64,000 bases of DNA from SKVR01 sp964491395 (GCA_964491395.1 CAZBGI010000006.1:24640-88639), one strand, 5' to 3'. Counted from the first letter of the stretch, positions 43,351 through 52,704 are shown. Notes: generated by a model not told the origin, from the sequence alone. A program made the numbers and translations.

Positions 43351-44154
43351 ATGGGTATCATTAAAGGAAGTATTGTCCTGTTGTGGGTAGTTTTCGCAGG
43401 TTGCAGTTTCAATTCCAATACACGGGATGCAAACCCGGTACCCAATCAGGAGGGGAAGACGGCCGGACAAAATACCGGTGAAATCAATGTATTTCCCGCG
43501 CGAAAACTTGTAAAACCCCAAATCGAGGGCTTCAGGGAAGCTCTTTCTTTTACAGAATTAAAAATGATAGAACACGGTTTGACAGATGTACAAAAACTGG
43601 ATTCAACCATTGTCGTTGACCTCAAGTATTCAGGAACCGACAACTTTTTGGGGCAGAATGTTTACGGAGGGATGAAGCGTGCTTATTTGCAGCCCGATGT
43701 AGCGGCCATGCTTGTTGCGTCGCAGCAATACCTGAAAGAGATAAAACCCGGCTATTCTCTTATTGTTTTTGATGCTGCAAGGCCCAGGAGTGTTCAACAA
43801 AAGATGTGGGACATTGTAGATGCACCCATTGCAGAGAAAACCAGGTTCCTGGCGAACCCCTCCAACGGGTCAATCCATAGCTTTGGAGCGGCTGTGGATG
43901 TAAGTGTGCTTAATAGCTCAGGAGAAATGCTTGATATGGGTACTGAATTTGATCATATGGGAGAACTTGCCTATCCCCGTATGGAAGAAGAAATGCTACT
44001 GCAGGGCCGCCTGACGCCATTTCATATTAAGAACCGGCAATTATTGCGCAGCGTAATGCAGCAAGGTGGTTTTTGGGGTATCCAGACAGAATGGTGGCAT
44101 TTTAATGCCTGTACAAGGGCAGAAGCCCGGGAGCGCTATACCATTATTGAGTAA
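43351..44154 (+). CDS. VanX-like D-alanyl-D-alanine dipeptidase lipoprotein
   Basis: 267 residues from the ATG at 43351. This start gives a lipoprotein signal ending VVFAGC (C18); the longer frame from 43303 places extra residues before it. The catalytic domain is peptidase M15D: H176 and D183 in SIHSFGAAVD, E247 and H250 in TEWWHFN, and R144 in FDAARPRS. It should cleave D-Ala-D-Ala or related murein dipeptides in the periplasm. As an exported lipoprotein without vanH/vanA partners, a role in peptidoglycan recycling is more likely than vancomycin resistance. Its stop is 11 bp from the end of the converging SGNH-like gene. Confidence 0.88.
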   Translation: MGIIKGSIVLLWVVFAGCSFNSNTRDANPVPNQEGKTAGQNTGEINVFPARKLVKPQIEGFREALSFTELKMIEHGLTDVQKLDSTIVVDLKYSGTDNFLGQNVYGGMKRAYLQPDVAAMLVASQQYLKEIKPGYSLIVFDAARPRSVQQKMWDIVDAPIAEKTRFLANPSNGSIHSFGAAVDVSVLNSSGEMLDMGTEFDHMGELAYPRMEEEMLLQGRLTPFHIKNRQLLRSVMQQGGFWGIQTEWWHFNACTRAEARERYTIIE

Positions 44155-44165
44155 TGGCTATTGCC

Positions 44166-45374
44166 TCAGGGATATTCGATGCCTTGAAACTGGGTAATAC
44201 TTATCTGTGGTACAGTGGAGTTGTATTTTTGATTAATGGCGGCGATAAAAGCATTGGCTACAATCGCATTTCCTCGTGGGGTGAGTGTGGTTCCATCCAG
44301 TGAATAGAGTCCTCCTGATATAAACTCATTATTAAATAAAAGCCCATCATATACTTTACCATCTGATAATTGCCCGAAAAGAGCATGCATGTCTGCATAG
44401 GCAAGGTTGAATTCTGAGGCTGCCTGCCTGATGATAGTATTGAATTGTTCTGTCTTGTTTTGGATGAACAAGATTTGATCACTGGAAAGGTAGGAACTCT
44501 CAGAAAGTGGAATTTCCTCTGTTCCCCAACCTTCGCATTTGATTTTTTCTGCTGCAGAAAGCAAAACTATTTCTCCGGATTCCAGAAGTCTTTTTCCGGA
44601 AGGCGCCAATGTATCCTGAACCCAAATTCCGGCGGGATAATTATAGGAGAAAAAGGGTGAAGCAAGAATATCGGGAATATTAGCAATAACCCCTCCTGCA
44701 CCATTTCTTGTCAGTTCTGTCAAAAAGCTGTTGTATAAAGCGTTAAATTCTTCTGCTTCTATCACAGGAACATTCACTCCTCCATTTATCGCATAATCGA
44801 GAATATCGGATGTGCCCATCCAAAGAGAGAAAAAACTTGCATTCAAGTTCACCGCATCAAAAATGACACTGGTGGAGGGGGAACTGGCAAACCTTGCAAA
44901 ATAAGTGTAAAAAGGGTTGCCCATTGTATTCATACGAGCTTGAAGATGGCGCATTTTAGCACCAGGAACCCCCATGTTATGAAAAGGCCCCTCTTCTGCA
45001 AAGATATTTTCCGTGTTGGTTTCGTCAGGCACTCCGTCATCCTTAACGGGTTGTAATACAGAATCTCCATTACAGTCCTCAGTGTAAGCAAGGGTTAATT
45101 TATTGCCAAATCCCAGTTCATCGGCCATAAGGGGTTGTTTAAATTCGCCTCCCCCCACATGGAGCAATTGGCGGGATATAATATTCGGGTAGGAAACCAT
45201 TTGTGCCGATTTATAAAGCTCGTTATTGGCAAAGCCTGCAGTCTGATAGCTTCCAAGGGCTATAAAAACCGAAAAATCAGCACTGCCGGAATCGGGTTGA
45301 AAATCTTTGATTTCCGGTTCGCAGGAATGCGCTGTAAAAACAACAAGAAGGATAACCAGGTTGCGAATCTTCAT
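44166..45374 (-). CDS. SGNH-hydrolase-fold lipoprotein with missing catalytic residues
   Basis: 402 residues with a lipoprotein signal (FTAHSC, C18, followed by acidic residues as in Bacteroidota surface lipoproteins). The fold follows Bacteroidota SGNH/GDSL hydrolases found next to FadL porins. However, block I reads ALGSYQTAG at 39-47, with Tyr43 where the GNSLTAG-type motif has its nucleophilic serine. Block III reads MGTSD where GxND is expected, and block V is DGTTLTPRG at 360-368 with Thr363 in the position of the catalytic histidine. It is therefore probably not an active hydrolase. It starts 13 bp after a FadL-type porin gene and is likely in its operon. Confidence 0.8.
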   Translation of the reverse strand: MKIRNLVILLVVFTAHSCEPEIKDFQPDSGSADFSVFIALGSYQTAGFANNELYKSAQMVSYPNIISRQLLHVGGGEFKQPLMADELGFGNKLTLAYTEDCNGDSVLQPVKDDGVPDETNTENIFAEEGPFHNMGVPGAKMRHLQARMNTMGNPFYTYFARFASSPSTSVIFDAVNLNASFFSLWMGTSDILDYAINGGVNVPVIEAEEFNALYNSFLTELTRNGAGGVIANIPDILASPFFSYNYPAGIWVQDTLAPSGKRLLESGEIVLLSAAEKIKCEGWGTEEIPLSESSYLSSDQILFIQNKTEQFNTIIRQAASEFNLAYADMHALFGQLSDGKVYDGLLFNNEFISGGLYSLDGTTLTPRGNAIVANAFIAAINQKYNSTVPQISITQFQGIEYP

Positions 45375-45387
45375 AGGGGTTTATTTG

Positions 45388-46620
45388 TTAAAAAGAATAA
45401 CTCATGCCTATGCCGGGGATAAACAATAATGACTTGTATTTTCCTCCAAAATTTTCCGGAATGTATGTTGCATTTCTCTCCAGTCCTGCACTCAATGCAA
45501 CGCTAAGGTCGAGGGAAAGACCGGACGTGGCCAGAAAGGAACCTCCTGTTATAAAAGTCAGGCGGTTCAGGTTGTATGGGTCGGGGAAAAAATAATCTTC
45601 AGCTGCATTGGAAATCTGGTAAGATAAACCTGCCCGGGCAGAAAGCAATTCAGAAAAATCGTAATTTGTTCCTACCCGGATTATCAACCCATTGCGTTCT
45701 TTTTCCGGCATGATAATATGCGTAAGATAATCATTGGGCTCATTAAAATAGAAACTGTATTGGTCTCCTTTGTTTTTTGCAACCCAGGTTATTCCGGCAC
45801 TAATTACCATTCTCTCAGCAAAGGCATAACTGCCGGTAAAATCAAGCATGGCCGGAGTAGCTGCGTTGGAACGGGCAGTAGTGTTTTCAGGGAAGAAGGC
45901 GTGTAAGGATACCGGTACATGAAAGGTAGCAGGAGCATCGTTAAATTGAAACTTTAAACGGGATTTGAAATTTAATCCTACCTCGAGTTTTTCCCATGCA
46001 TGATAATAGATACCCGCATTGATACCTAATTGTAAAGCATGGCCATTTATTTCAGCAGTCCCCTCATGGTTAGCATCCCGGTAGGGAATGGCTTTTCTGA
46101 AATACCTGTCTGCTCTTGCTATCATCAATCCTGCTCCGATGTGCAGATTGTGAGTAATGGAGAAAGCCAGTGAGGGTTGATAAACCGATACCTGGCTTTG
46201 TATTTCCTGCATCACAAAGCGGCCGGCCCAGTTATCCTGCTGCCACTTGATATGTCGGGAATAGGGTGTACTCATGCCAAAACCTATGCTGATTCGTTGA
46301 CTTAAAGCTGCTGAAAAATATACATGCACAGGCAGTAGGATATCATTATCGGAATTGGCCTGGTAATGGGAGGGTAATGCATATTGAAACCTGGCAAAAC
46401 TCTGTGATAAATTGATTCCTGCTCCCAGGTTGTAGCTGGAGTTGCTGCCAGCCATAGCTGCAGGGTTAAGCCACACTGTTTCAACACTAAAATTCTTACG
46501 TGAAAAAAGAGAGGCCATGGAACTGGTTCTTGTACCAATATATGAAGGTTGATATCCGATGGATAAAACGGGAGTTACCTGTAAGATAATGGCCAGTGCT
46601 AACAGGGTAAGCTGCTTCAT
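45388..46620 (-). CDS. FadL/OmpP1-family outer-membrane porin
   Basis: 410 residues with a Sec signal peptide (about 1-20) and the pattern of FadL/TodX barrels: an N-terminal hatch region with VETVWLNPAAMAG near 50-62 and a C-terminus ending MSYSF. The family imports hydrophobic molecules such as fatty acids or aromatics through the outer membrane. The degenerate SGNH lipoprotein gene follows after 13 bp. A -7 box TAATTTTG lies at 46785-46792. Confidence 0.85.
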   Translation of the reverse strand: MKQLTLLALAIILQVTPVLSIGYQPSYIGTRTSSMASLFSRKNFSVETVWLNPAAMAGSNSSYNLGAGINLSQSFARFQYALPSHYQANSDNDILLPVHVYFSAALSQRISIGFGMSTPYSRHIKWQQDNWAGRFVMQEIQSQVSVYQPSLAFSITHNLHIGAGLMIARADRYFRKAIPYRDANHEGTAEINGHALQLGINAGIYYHAWEKLEVGLNFKSRLKFQFNDAPATFHVPVSLHAFFPENTTARSNAATPAMLDFTGSYAFAERMVISAGITWVAKNKGDQYSFYFNEPNDYLTHIIMPEKERNGLIIRVGTNYDFSELLSARAGLSYQISNAAEDYFFPDPYNLNRLTFITGGSFLATSGLSLDLSVALSAGLERNATYIPENFGGKYKSLLFIPGIGMSYSF

Positions 46621-46784
46621 CAGTCGTGCTTTAATTAACAGTTGTTTTTTCTACAAACAGCAATTGCTTTCCGGGTTATGAGGGAGAAAAATAAGATTCC
46701 TTTTATTGAGATTTAACTATTCAATTCCAACCTCTCTTGCGTACTCCTTCCTTTGCGGAGAAATTATTTTTCCAGCCTTAATGG

Positions 46785-46792
46785 CAAAATTA
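46785..46792 (-). promoter_or_regulatory. -7 box of the FadL-SGNH operon
   Basis: TAATTTTG on the minus strand, matching TAnnTTTG, about 165 bp before the ATG at 46620. Confidence 0.4.
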
Positions 46793-46879
46793 AGTAAAAT
46801 TTCCGCCTGTGCTATTCTTTGATGCATGTTTTATCCAGTGCTGTTGTGATTAAGATAAGAGGAGTTGAAAAAAAAACTA

Positions 46880-46913
46880 TAAAAAACGGGTTGCGAATAC
46901 ATAACGCAACCCG
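46880..46913 (-). terminator. Terminator of the second FadL-type gene
   Basis: CGGGTTGCG (46887-46895) pairs perfectly with CGCAACCCG (46905-46913), loop of nine, followed on the minus strand by six T and another T-rich stretch. Confidence 0.88.
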
Positions 46914-46940
46914 CTTAGAATTTTAGAATGGTGAGGGTAT

Positions 46941-48497
46941 TTAGAATTTTACATCAAAACCAACGGCAAAAGTCAGGGCAACACGCTCATAGGTTTCACT
47001 GTAGTTTATATTTTCAATGGTATAATCCTTGGTATGGGGTTCGTAGAGTGTGGTCATCACACCCAGGTTGAGTCCCACGTTGGGGCTGAGCATATAACGG
47101 GCGCCACCACCCACGGAGTTCGTACTGAGACTATGGCTCAGATCGCTGTGATAAAGATCGTTGACACCGGTTTGCGTGCGCAGGTATCCTGCACTTAAGG
47201 CCAGTCTTTCGTTTAAGGCGTACTCGAATCCGAAAGCTGCCTCCCAGAAATTGTTGTCAATGATTTCTTCATTGGATAAAAGTTTTCCATAATCAGCAGA
47301 TTTGTCAAAATAATAATGGAAACCTCCTGAAAGCCGTAACTGGGGTAAAACCCTGTAGCTGGCTCCCAGGGCCAACATGGCGGGCATGTCTGATGCCACT
47401 TCTTCTCCATCAGGATACATGCCTGGGTCATCAATGGTTGTGGCATTCTCCAGTGTTATGGCAGCTTTATGCTCGTATTTGATGGCAACATTAAAATCAT
47501 CGGAAAATTTCAGATTGAGGCCAATGACAGGAATCAAAGCACTTCCGCTTTGACTGGCATCCAGTTGCATGTCTGAAGTAGACTGGGCATACCCTGACAT
47601 TAAAGCAGCATTGTGATTGTAAGCCTCTTGTATTTGAGCTGCGGTCATATTGCTATCATATGCTTCGCCCAATCCCTCTTCAAGCATGGTTGCATCATTG
47701 GGTTCGAGAAAGCCGGCGTTTACCAGCTGTTCAAGAGTATAATCTGCTCCCCCGTTATCAATAATAAGTTGAACCTGATCTGATGCTCCTGTTGCAGCGA
47801 CAGAGAGGGTATTGAAAAATACCGGGGCAGAAACCATATTGCCAGAACCTTCGGCATTGAGCGGATGTTTGGGGTTGATTCGGATGTCCCTGAACTCTCC
47901 CGCGAAGCTATTATTGGCTACCACGTAGCGCAATCCGGCGCTAATACCAATCATCTCATTGATTGCGTAGGAAGCGTTAAGCTGAATGCCCCAGTTCAGC
48001 GAACTGCCTTCGAAGGAAGCATTCATACTGTATTGGGTGGTTTCAATTCCGGCAGCAGTGAGCATAGGAGGCAATACTGCAACCTGCTGTTCAAATGAGG
48101 GAAGTCCATCATCAAACGTCGCACTTCCTCCCCCTCCAATGGGGTTGAATCCAAAAGAAAATGCAAGATCACCTGTTTTGTAAACTGCATATACCGTGGG
48201 GAACAGGGGTGCGTTTACACCTCCTTCAAATTCCGTTCTTGCCATGCCGGGGAAAGTACTGTTAATGGTTCTGGTTTGTGAAATGGTTTGGTTGCTCAGC
48301 GACAAATGAAATCCGTCTTCCAGAAACGCCAGACCAGCAGGATTGTAGTAGGTTCCTGCTGCACTTATTACGGCATCCTGGACGGGCTTTCTGATAAATG
48401 ATGCACTTTGATTCGTGTTGGTTACAATACCTCCGGCCAGGGTTGCAGCAGGATATAATACTGCTGCCAGCAACAAATTCATAAAAAATCTTTTCAT
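46941..48497 (-). CDS. FadL/OmpP1-family outer-membrane porin
   Basis: 518 residues with a signal peptide ending near TLAGG. The start of the mature part, SASFIRKPVQDAVISAAGTYYNPAGLAF, carries the NPAGL motif of FadL-family hatch domains. Amphipathic strands run to a C-terminal VGFDVKF with terminal phenylalanine. It is longer than the adjacent FadL-type protein because of extra loop sequence around residues 250-310. It is transcribed separately: a strong terminator lies after it and a good promoter before it. Substrate unknown; hydrophobic compounds are typical. Confidence 0.87.
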   Translation of the reverse strand: MKRFFMNLLLAAVLYPAATLAGGIVTNTNQSASFIRKPVQDAVISAAGTYYNPAGLAFLEDGFHLSLSNQTISQTRTINSTFPGMARTEFEGGVNAPLFPTVYAVYKTGDLAFSFGFNPIGGGGSATFDDGLPSFEQQVAVLPPMLTAAGIETTQYSMNASFEGSSLNWGIQLNASYAINEMIGISAGLRYVVANNSFAGEFRDIRINPKHPLNAEGSGNMVSAPVFFNTLSVAATGASDQVQLIIDNGGADYTLEQLVNAGFLEPNDATMLEEGLGEAYDSNMTAAQIQEAYNHNAALMSGYAQSTSDMQLDASQSGSALIPVIGLNLKFSDDFNVAIKYEHKAAITLENATTIDDPGMYPDGEEVASDMPAMLALGASYRVLPQLRLSGGFHYYFDKSADYGKLLSNEEIIDNNFWEAAFGFEYALNERLALSAGYLRTQTGVNDLYHSDLSHSLSTNSVGGGARYMLSPNVGLNLGVMTTLYEPHTKDYTIENINYSETYERVALTFAVGFDVKF

Positions 48498-48840
48498 GTT
48501 TGTCTGTTTTGTTTTTGATTAATTCTTTAAGATAGTTTGTGATTTTTGATATTCAGATGGCAAATGTACTAAAAAAATTATCAAGCAAACGTATGTTTAA
48601 GGCAATTTGAAGAAATCATCCCATAATTTGGAGAGACTTGCTTATCGCTGATTGTTGTTAACTGCTAAGTTCTGCTTCTGAAAAGAACTGATTCGCCATG
48701 GGAAAAACAGACAAAAAGGATAAAAAATTTGCTTCATACCAAAAGTTAAATCCACTGAATACAATTCTGTAATGGGTGAATATTGGTGGAGGCAGAGAAA
48801 CAAATTATTTATGAGAGGACAGGAACAATTGCTACCTGGA
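48498..48840. other. Intergenic region upstream of the second FadL-type gene
   Basis: 343 bp. The part next to the porin gene contains its promoter (48561-48589). The remaining roughly 250 bp up to the nucleoside kinase stop codon show no gene, repeat or clear terminator. Confidence 0.5.
48561..48589 (-). promoter_or_regulatory. Promoter of the second FadL-type gene
   Basis: Minus strand TTTG (48589-48586), 17-base spacer, TACATTTG (complement of 48561-48568), 64 bp before the ATG. Both boxes fit the Bacteroidota consensus although the spacer is slightly short. Confidence 0.55.
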
Positions 48841-50358
48841 TTAATAGATAAAACTGCTGCCCCCGATAAATTCACGAAGGATGCTGGTTGGAGGAATATC
48901 TTTTGGGTTGATGGGTTTGAGCAGGCTCAGAATTCGGTTTAGTCTTCTTACCTCTTCTCTTATCACTTCATTTTCAGCAAGCGAATCATCAAGTATTCCG
49001 GGAGCGTAATGCGCAAACACAGCAATCTCATAAATCAATGAGGAGTTAAAAATGGCATGAGCGCTCTCCTGGAAAGGAAAAATGCTATGATATTCATTTT
49101 CCATCACATCGGGCCATCTTTTGAGCGTTTCATTGAAACTGTATCCTCTGAAAAGATGATCTCTTACCAGTCTGCGAATCAATCGGTGGTCAGATGTTGA
49201 CAAGGGCAAATGATCATGAATGTTGATGGTGTTAAGGGCAGAAACATACAGCCTGTACGATTCAATATCCAGGGCTTCTTTCCAGAGCTCAGGGTTCAGG
49301 CCATGAATGCCCTCTACGATAATATAAGTGTCAGGGGTTATGGTAGTAAGATTGGAATCGGGTGTTGCCCCTTTTCCATCGAAATGGTACCTGGGAAGCC
49401 TCACACTTTCTCCATTGAGCAAGCTGCTGATGGTTTTTCGGAAAAGGGTCAGATCAAGGGCTGTAATCAGCTCAAAGTTTTGAAGGCCTGTTTTCTCATC
49501 AGCGGGAATCATGGAATGGGGCAGGTAGAAATTATCAAGCGACATGATAAGCACTTTTTTCCCTAATACCTTCAATTCAATAGAAAGTCTGTTGGCAGAA
49601 GTGGTTTTACCGGATGAGGTGGGCCCTGCAAGAAAGATCAACCTGGGTTTTAGCGGATGGCTCACGATATTGTCGGCAATACGCCCGATTCTCTTGGCCT
49701 GATAGGCTTCGGAAATCTTAATAAACTCAGGTAACTCACCATTGTCAATCACTTCATTCAGTTGGGCGATATTTTCGATGCCCAGTTGTTTCATGGAGGC
49801 TTCTGATTCTTCAAATCTTTTCAGATACTTGCTCAATTCTAATCTGGCCGGCATCACTCTTTCGTAAAACATCGGATCAGCAATCAGAAAAAAACCTTTG
49901 TTGTATTTAAACAACTGGAAATTATTGAGCTTGTCATAGTTTTCAGCCACATGATTAAAAAACAGCTCTCCATTACCATTAAGATGAGCAAGATGCATCC
50001 CCTGGGGATTCTCATAAGCATGAGAATATAACAACTCCAGAATATCCGCACGGTTATGTAACTCAAAATATCGAATGATCTTCTCTTTGGGAAGTATTTC
50101 CTGGCTGAAATGCAGATTCTCCTGTATCAGATCCCGGATACGATATCTGAGTTTCCGAATGTCGTCAGGCCGTATGTCATGGTTTTTAAAAAAACCGTAA
50201 ACTCCACCAGGGATGCTGTAGGAAATGTAATACTCCTGATTGGGGAAAATGTCTGAAACGGCCTTGTTAAAAATTACCAGCAGAGGTTCCAGCATGTTTC
50301 TGAATGACATTTTTTCTGTAGGGGAGGTGCGAAATCTTTTATCGGTAGCTATTTCCAT
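48841..50358 (-). CDS. Udk-like nucleoside kinase with synthetase-type N-terminal domain
   Basis: 505 residues from the ATG at 50358. A longer frame opens at 50427, but a -7 box (50425-50432) overlaps that codon, so the shorter start is chosen. The N-terminal part resembles the threonyl/alanyl-tRNA synthetase second additional domain seen in this kinase family (FELHNRADILELL). The C-terminal half is a uridine kinase/phosphoribulokinase domain with Walker A GPTSSGKT at 245-252, LDNFYLP and IIVEGIHGLNP. It probably phosphorylates a nucleoside. The usual N-terminal TGS-like strand is not obvious. Confidence 0.85.
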   Translation of the reverse strand: MEIATDKRFRTSPTEKMSFRNMLEPLLVIFNKAVSDIFPNQEYYISYSIPGGVYGFFKNHDIRPDDIRKLRYRIRDLIQENLHFSQEILPKEKIIRYFELHNRADILELLYSHAYENPQGMHLAHLNGNGELFFNHVAENYDKLNNFQLFKYNKGFFLIADPMFYERVMPARLELSKYLKRFEESEASMKQLGIENIAQLNEVIDNGELPEFIKISEAYQAKRIGRIADNIVSHPLKPRLIFLAGPTSSGKTTSANRLSIELKVLGKKVLIMSLDNFYLPHSMIPADEKTGLQNFELITALDLTLFRKTISSLLNGESVRLPRYHFDGKGATPDSNLTTITPDTYIIVEGIHGLNPELWKEALDIESYRLYVSALNTINIHDHLPLSTSDHRLIRRLVRDHLFRGYSFNETLKRWPDVMENEYHSIFPFQESAHAIFNSSLIYEIAVFAHYAPGILDDSLAENEVIREEVRRLNRILSLLKPINPKDIPPTSILREFIGGSSFIY

Positions 50359-50424
50359 AGTATCAATGCCGGAGCGAGTTATAAATAAGTGGTAATTTTC
50401 TGGTTTTTGAGCAATTAATGCACA

Positions 50425-50432
50425 CAAAGATA
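50425..50432 (-). promoter_or_regulatory. -7 box of the nucleoside kinase gene
   Basis: TATCTTTG on the minus strand, matching TAnnTTTG, 67 bp before the chosen ATG. Its position argues against translation from the ATG at 50427. Confidence 0.5.
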
Positions 50433-50537
50433 GATTTTACCCCCATAATAACCTTACGTGAAATTCGGTTTTTGCTTTTTTTTCAGAATACAGGCTATTT
50501 TTTTTATTCAATATGCCCGAGTATTTTAAATTTTATG

Positions 50538-50545
50538 TAGGTTTG
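50538..50545 (+). promoter_or_regulatory. -7 box of the DHOD-like gene
   Basis: TAGGTTTG matching TAnnTTTG, 76 bp before the ATG at 50621. Confidence 0.45.
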
Positions 50546-50620
50546 TTATACAAAAGAATGAATGGGTCCGATGTAATCCAATAAACCCGTTTTTATCAAC
50601 ATTAATAAAATACTTTACAT

Positions 50621-51607
50621 ATGAAAGATTTATCGACCTCATACATGGGGCTTCAGCTTAAAAACCCTGTAATCGTAGGTAGTTCAGGTTTGACACGGAA
50701 CCTGGATAATTTAAAGATCATAGAAGAAAAAGGGGCCGGTGCTGTTGTCCTTAAATCTTTATTTGAAGAACAAATCAAACTAGAAATCAAAAAGGTGTTT
50801 TCTTATGAGGATATGCATAATACTTATACGGAAGCCGATGATTATATAAGAAATTACTCAAGAGCGCAAACCCTGGAAGAATATCTGAACCTGATCAGAA
50901 GTGCCAAAAGCCATCTTACCATACCGGTGATTGCCAGCATCAATTGCGTGACGGCCAACGAATGGCCTGCATTTGCCAAAGAAATAGAAGCTGCCGGAGC
51001 CGACGGCCTGGAGCTAAATGTGTTTGTGTTACCTTCTGACGTTGATAAACCGGCAGAAGAATACGAGAAATTATACTTTGATATTGTTGAAAATGTAAAA
51101 CAACAAACAACCTTGCCGGTTTCCCTGAAAGTATCGTATCATTTTACAAGCCTGGCTGAAATCCTCAAGAGACTTTCCTGGACCGGTATCAAAGGCCTGG
51201 TGTTATTCAATCGCTTTTACAATCCTGATATTGACATAGAAAAGTTTGTTATCAAACCCGGAAATCTATACAGCAGGGCGGAAGAAATATCCACTTCGCT
51301 GCGCTGGATAGCTATCATGGCAGGAAGAGTACAGACCGATTTGTGCGCCTCAACCGGAGTGCATGACGGAGCAGGTGTTGTTAAGCAGATTCTTGCCGGG
51401 GCTAATGCTGTGCAGGTTTGCAGTACCCTGTATAAAAACGGTTTTGACCAGATTGGCCAAATTGTCCAGGGACTGAATTACTGGATGGAACAAAATAATT
51501 TTGATAAGATTGATGATTTCAGGGGTAAGTTAAGTTTTAAGAATACGGATAATCCTGCTGTTTTCCAGAGAGTTCAGTTTATGAAACATTTTGCAGGTAT
51601 AGAGTAA
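50621..51607 (+). CDS. Dihydroorotate dehydrogenase-like TIM-barrel protein
   Basis: 328 residues with a flavin TIM-barrel of the DHOD-like type: YMGLQLKNPVIVGSSGLT at the start matches the first strand, SINCVT and LELNVFVLPSD the middle strands, and GVHDGAGVVKQILAGANAVQVCST the phosphate-binding end. The NxxCPN-type catalytic loop of true PyrD is not seen (VFVLPSD is in its place), so it is probably not the pyrimidine enzyme. Such proteins often sit near ferredoxin oxidoreductase genes, which are absent here. Monocistronic, with a terminator following. Confidence 0.82.
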   Translation: MKDLSTSYMGLQLKNPVIVGSSGLTRNLDNLKIIEEKGAGAVVLKSLFEEQIKLEIKKVFSYEDMHNTYTEADDYIRNYSRAQTLEEYLNLIRSAKSHLTIPVIASINCVTANEWPAFAKEIEAAGADGLELNVFVLPSDVDKPAEEYEKLYFDIVENVKQQTTLPVSLKVSYHFTSLAEILKRLSWTGIKGLVLFNRFYNPDIDIEKFVIKPGNLYSRAEEISTSLRWIAIMAGRVQTDLCASTGVHDGAGVVKQILAGANAVQVCSTLYKNGFDQIGQIVQGLNYWMEQNNFDKIDDFRGKLSFKNTDNPAVFQRVQFMKHFAGIE

Positions 51608-51640
51608 TAGAAGGTAAATACTGTTTTTTAAAGTATACAA

Positions 51641-51678
51641 AAAAGGGTGGATTTGTTGAAAAGCAAATTCACCCTTTT
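51641..51678. terminator. Terminator between the DHOD-like and DUF4197 genes
   Basis: AAAAGGGTGGATTTG (51641-51655) pairs with CAAATTCACCCTTTT (51664-51678) with one G-U. It serves the plus-strand gene and possibly the converging minus-strand gene. Confidence 0.85.
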
Positions 51679-51735
51679 AAATTTTTGGATCCAGAAGCGG
51701 TTTTTATGTTTTTATATTCCAAAGCCAAATCAAAA

Positions 51736-52476
51736 TCAATCCAGCGTACCAAAAACCCTTTCCAGAATATCGTTGATACGGGCGAGAGGGTCGGTTCTGA
51801 TTTTCAGTTCTTCCTCTGCCAGCAGCAGGAACAAGCCGTCAAGAGCCTGAGTGGTGGTATAGTCGGCCAGATCTGTGTTTATGGGGTCAATTCCCGGTGT
51901 CCACTGGGCTATGGGGTTGTAGGTATTGGTAATGTTACTCCACGCGGTTGCCGCTCCAACGCTTTCAAGGGCATCATGAATATCGGGCTTGAAAGCCGCA
52001 TGAAGTGATTCATAAGTTTTTTCGTGCAAATACATCGTTGCGGCATTGTCTGCCCCATTAAGGATTTCCCGGGCATCTTCTATGGTCATGGCCATAACAG
52101 CATCAATAAAAATGGGCTTGGCCTTGGCTGAAGCTTCTTCGGCTCCCCTGTTCATTTTTAACACAACCTCATCCAGTACAGGACGCAATTCTGGTATATT
52201 GGAATCAATGAAATTGTACGCCCCGGAAGCCTCTTCTGGCCATGGAATTTTGATCAACTCATTGTCATAATAACCACCTGTACGATTGGTGATGGCAACC
52301 GAATTGTCTGTACCCACTTTAAGAGCTTCTTTTAAACCTTGTATAATCTCTGTTTCGGTCAAAGGTAATTCAAAGTTTCCCTCTTCATCACAGGAGGTAA
52401 GGCTCAATACAGATACAGAAATAATTGTGGTGACCCATAGCAGGGGTCTTAACACCCCTTTGCGTTTCTTTTTCAT
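51736..52476 (-). CDS. DUF4197 lipoprotein
   Basis: 246 residues. A lipoprotein signal ends LSLTSC (C29), followed by acidic residues. The mature part matches DUF4197: the opening LTETEIIQGLKEALKVGTDNSV, the central NRGAEEASAKAKPIF and the closing DGLFLLLAEEELKIRTDP are characteristic. The family is exported and widespread, with no known biochemical function. It stands alone between the DHOD-like gene and the thioredoxin operon, with no clear promoter box found. Confidence 0.88.
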   Translation of the reverse strand: MKKKRKGVLRPLLWVTTIISVSVLSLTSCDEEGNFELPLTETEIIQGLKEALKVGTDNSVAITNRTGGYYDNELIKIPWPEEASGAYNFIDSNIPELRPVLDEVVLKMNRGAEEASAKAKPIFIDAVMAMTIEDAREILNGADNAATMYLHEKTYESLHAAFKPDIHDALESVGAATAWSNITNTYNPIAQWTPGIDPINTDLADYTTTQALDGLFLLLAEEELKIRTDPLARINDILERVFGTLD

Positions 52477-52696
52477 GTTGGTTGATGCTTAGTTCGCAGA
52501 ATATTCCATCATTTACAGGAGGTTACAGCGAATGTGATAAATTATAATCGTTGAAATCTGAACTTTATGTTTCACCAGGGGTTATCTCCTTATGAAACAA
52601 ACAAATTTCTTAAATTAATAGAATGATATTTTACGTAATAATACTGAATAACATCAGCTTAACAAAAAATAACTTTTAAATATATAGATAATTAGA

Positions 52697-52704
52697 TACT
52701 TTTG
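52697..52704 (+). promoter_or_regulatory. -7 box of the thioredoxin operon
   Basis: TACTTTTG matching TAnnTTTG, 61 bp before the ATG at 52765. It overlaps an in-frame upstream start codon at 52702, which is therefore rejected. Confidence 0.55.

Larger units (their letters stand above)
46621..46940. other. Intergenic region between the two FadL-type genes
   Basis: 320 bp holding the terminator of the upstream porin gene (46880-46913) and a minus-strand -7 box TAATTTTG (46785-46792) for the downstream porin gene. No further gene seen. Confidence 0.55.

Noticed and set aside
43351..44154. Vancomycin resistance locus
   Set aside because: Only a VanX-like dipeptidase is present, as a lipoprotein; no ligase, dehydrogenase or VanRS genes accompany it.
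50359..50427. N-terminal extension of the nucleoside kinase
   Set aside because: A -7 promoter box overlaps the upstream ATG, so the shorter start is preferred.
50621..51607. Second pyrimidine gene (true PyrD) to match pyrF
   Set aside because: The catalytic loop of PyrD is absent and it is 50 kb from pyrF; it is called DHOD-like only.
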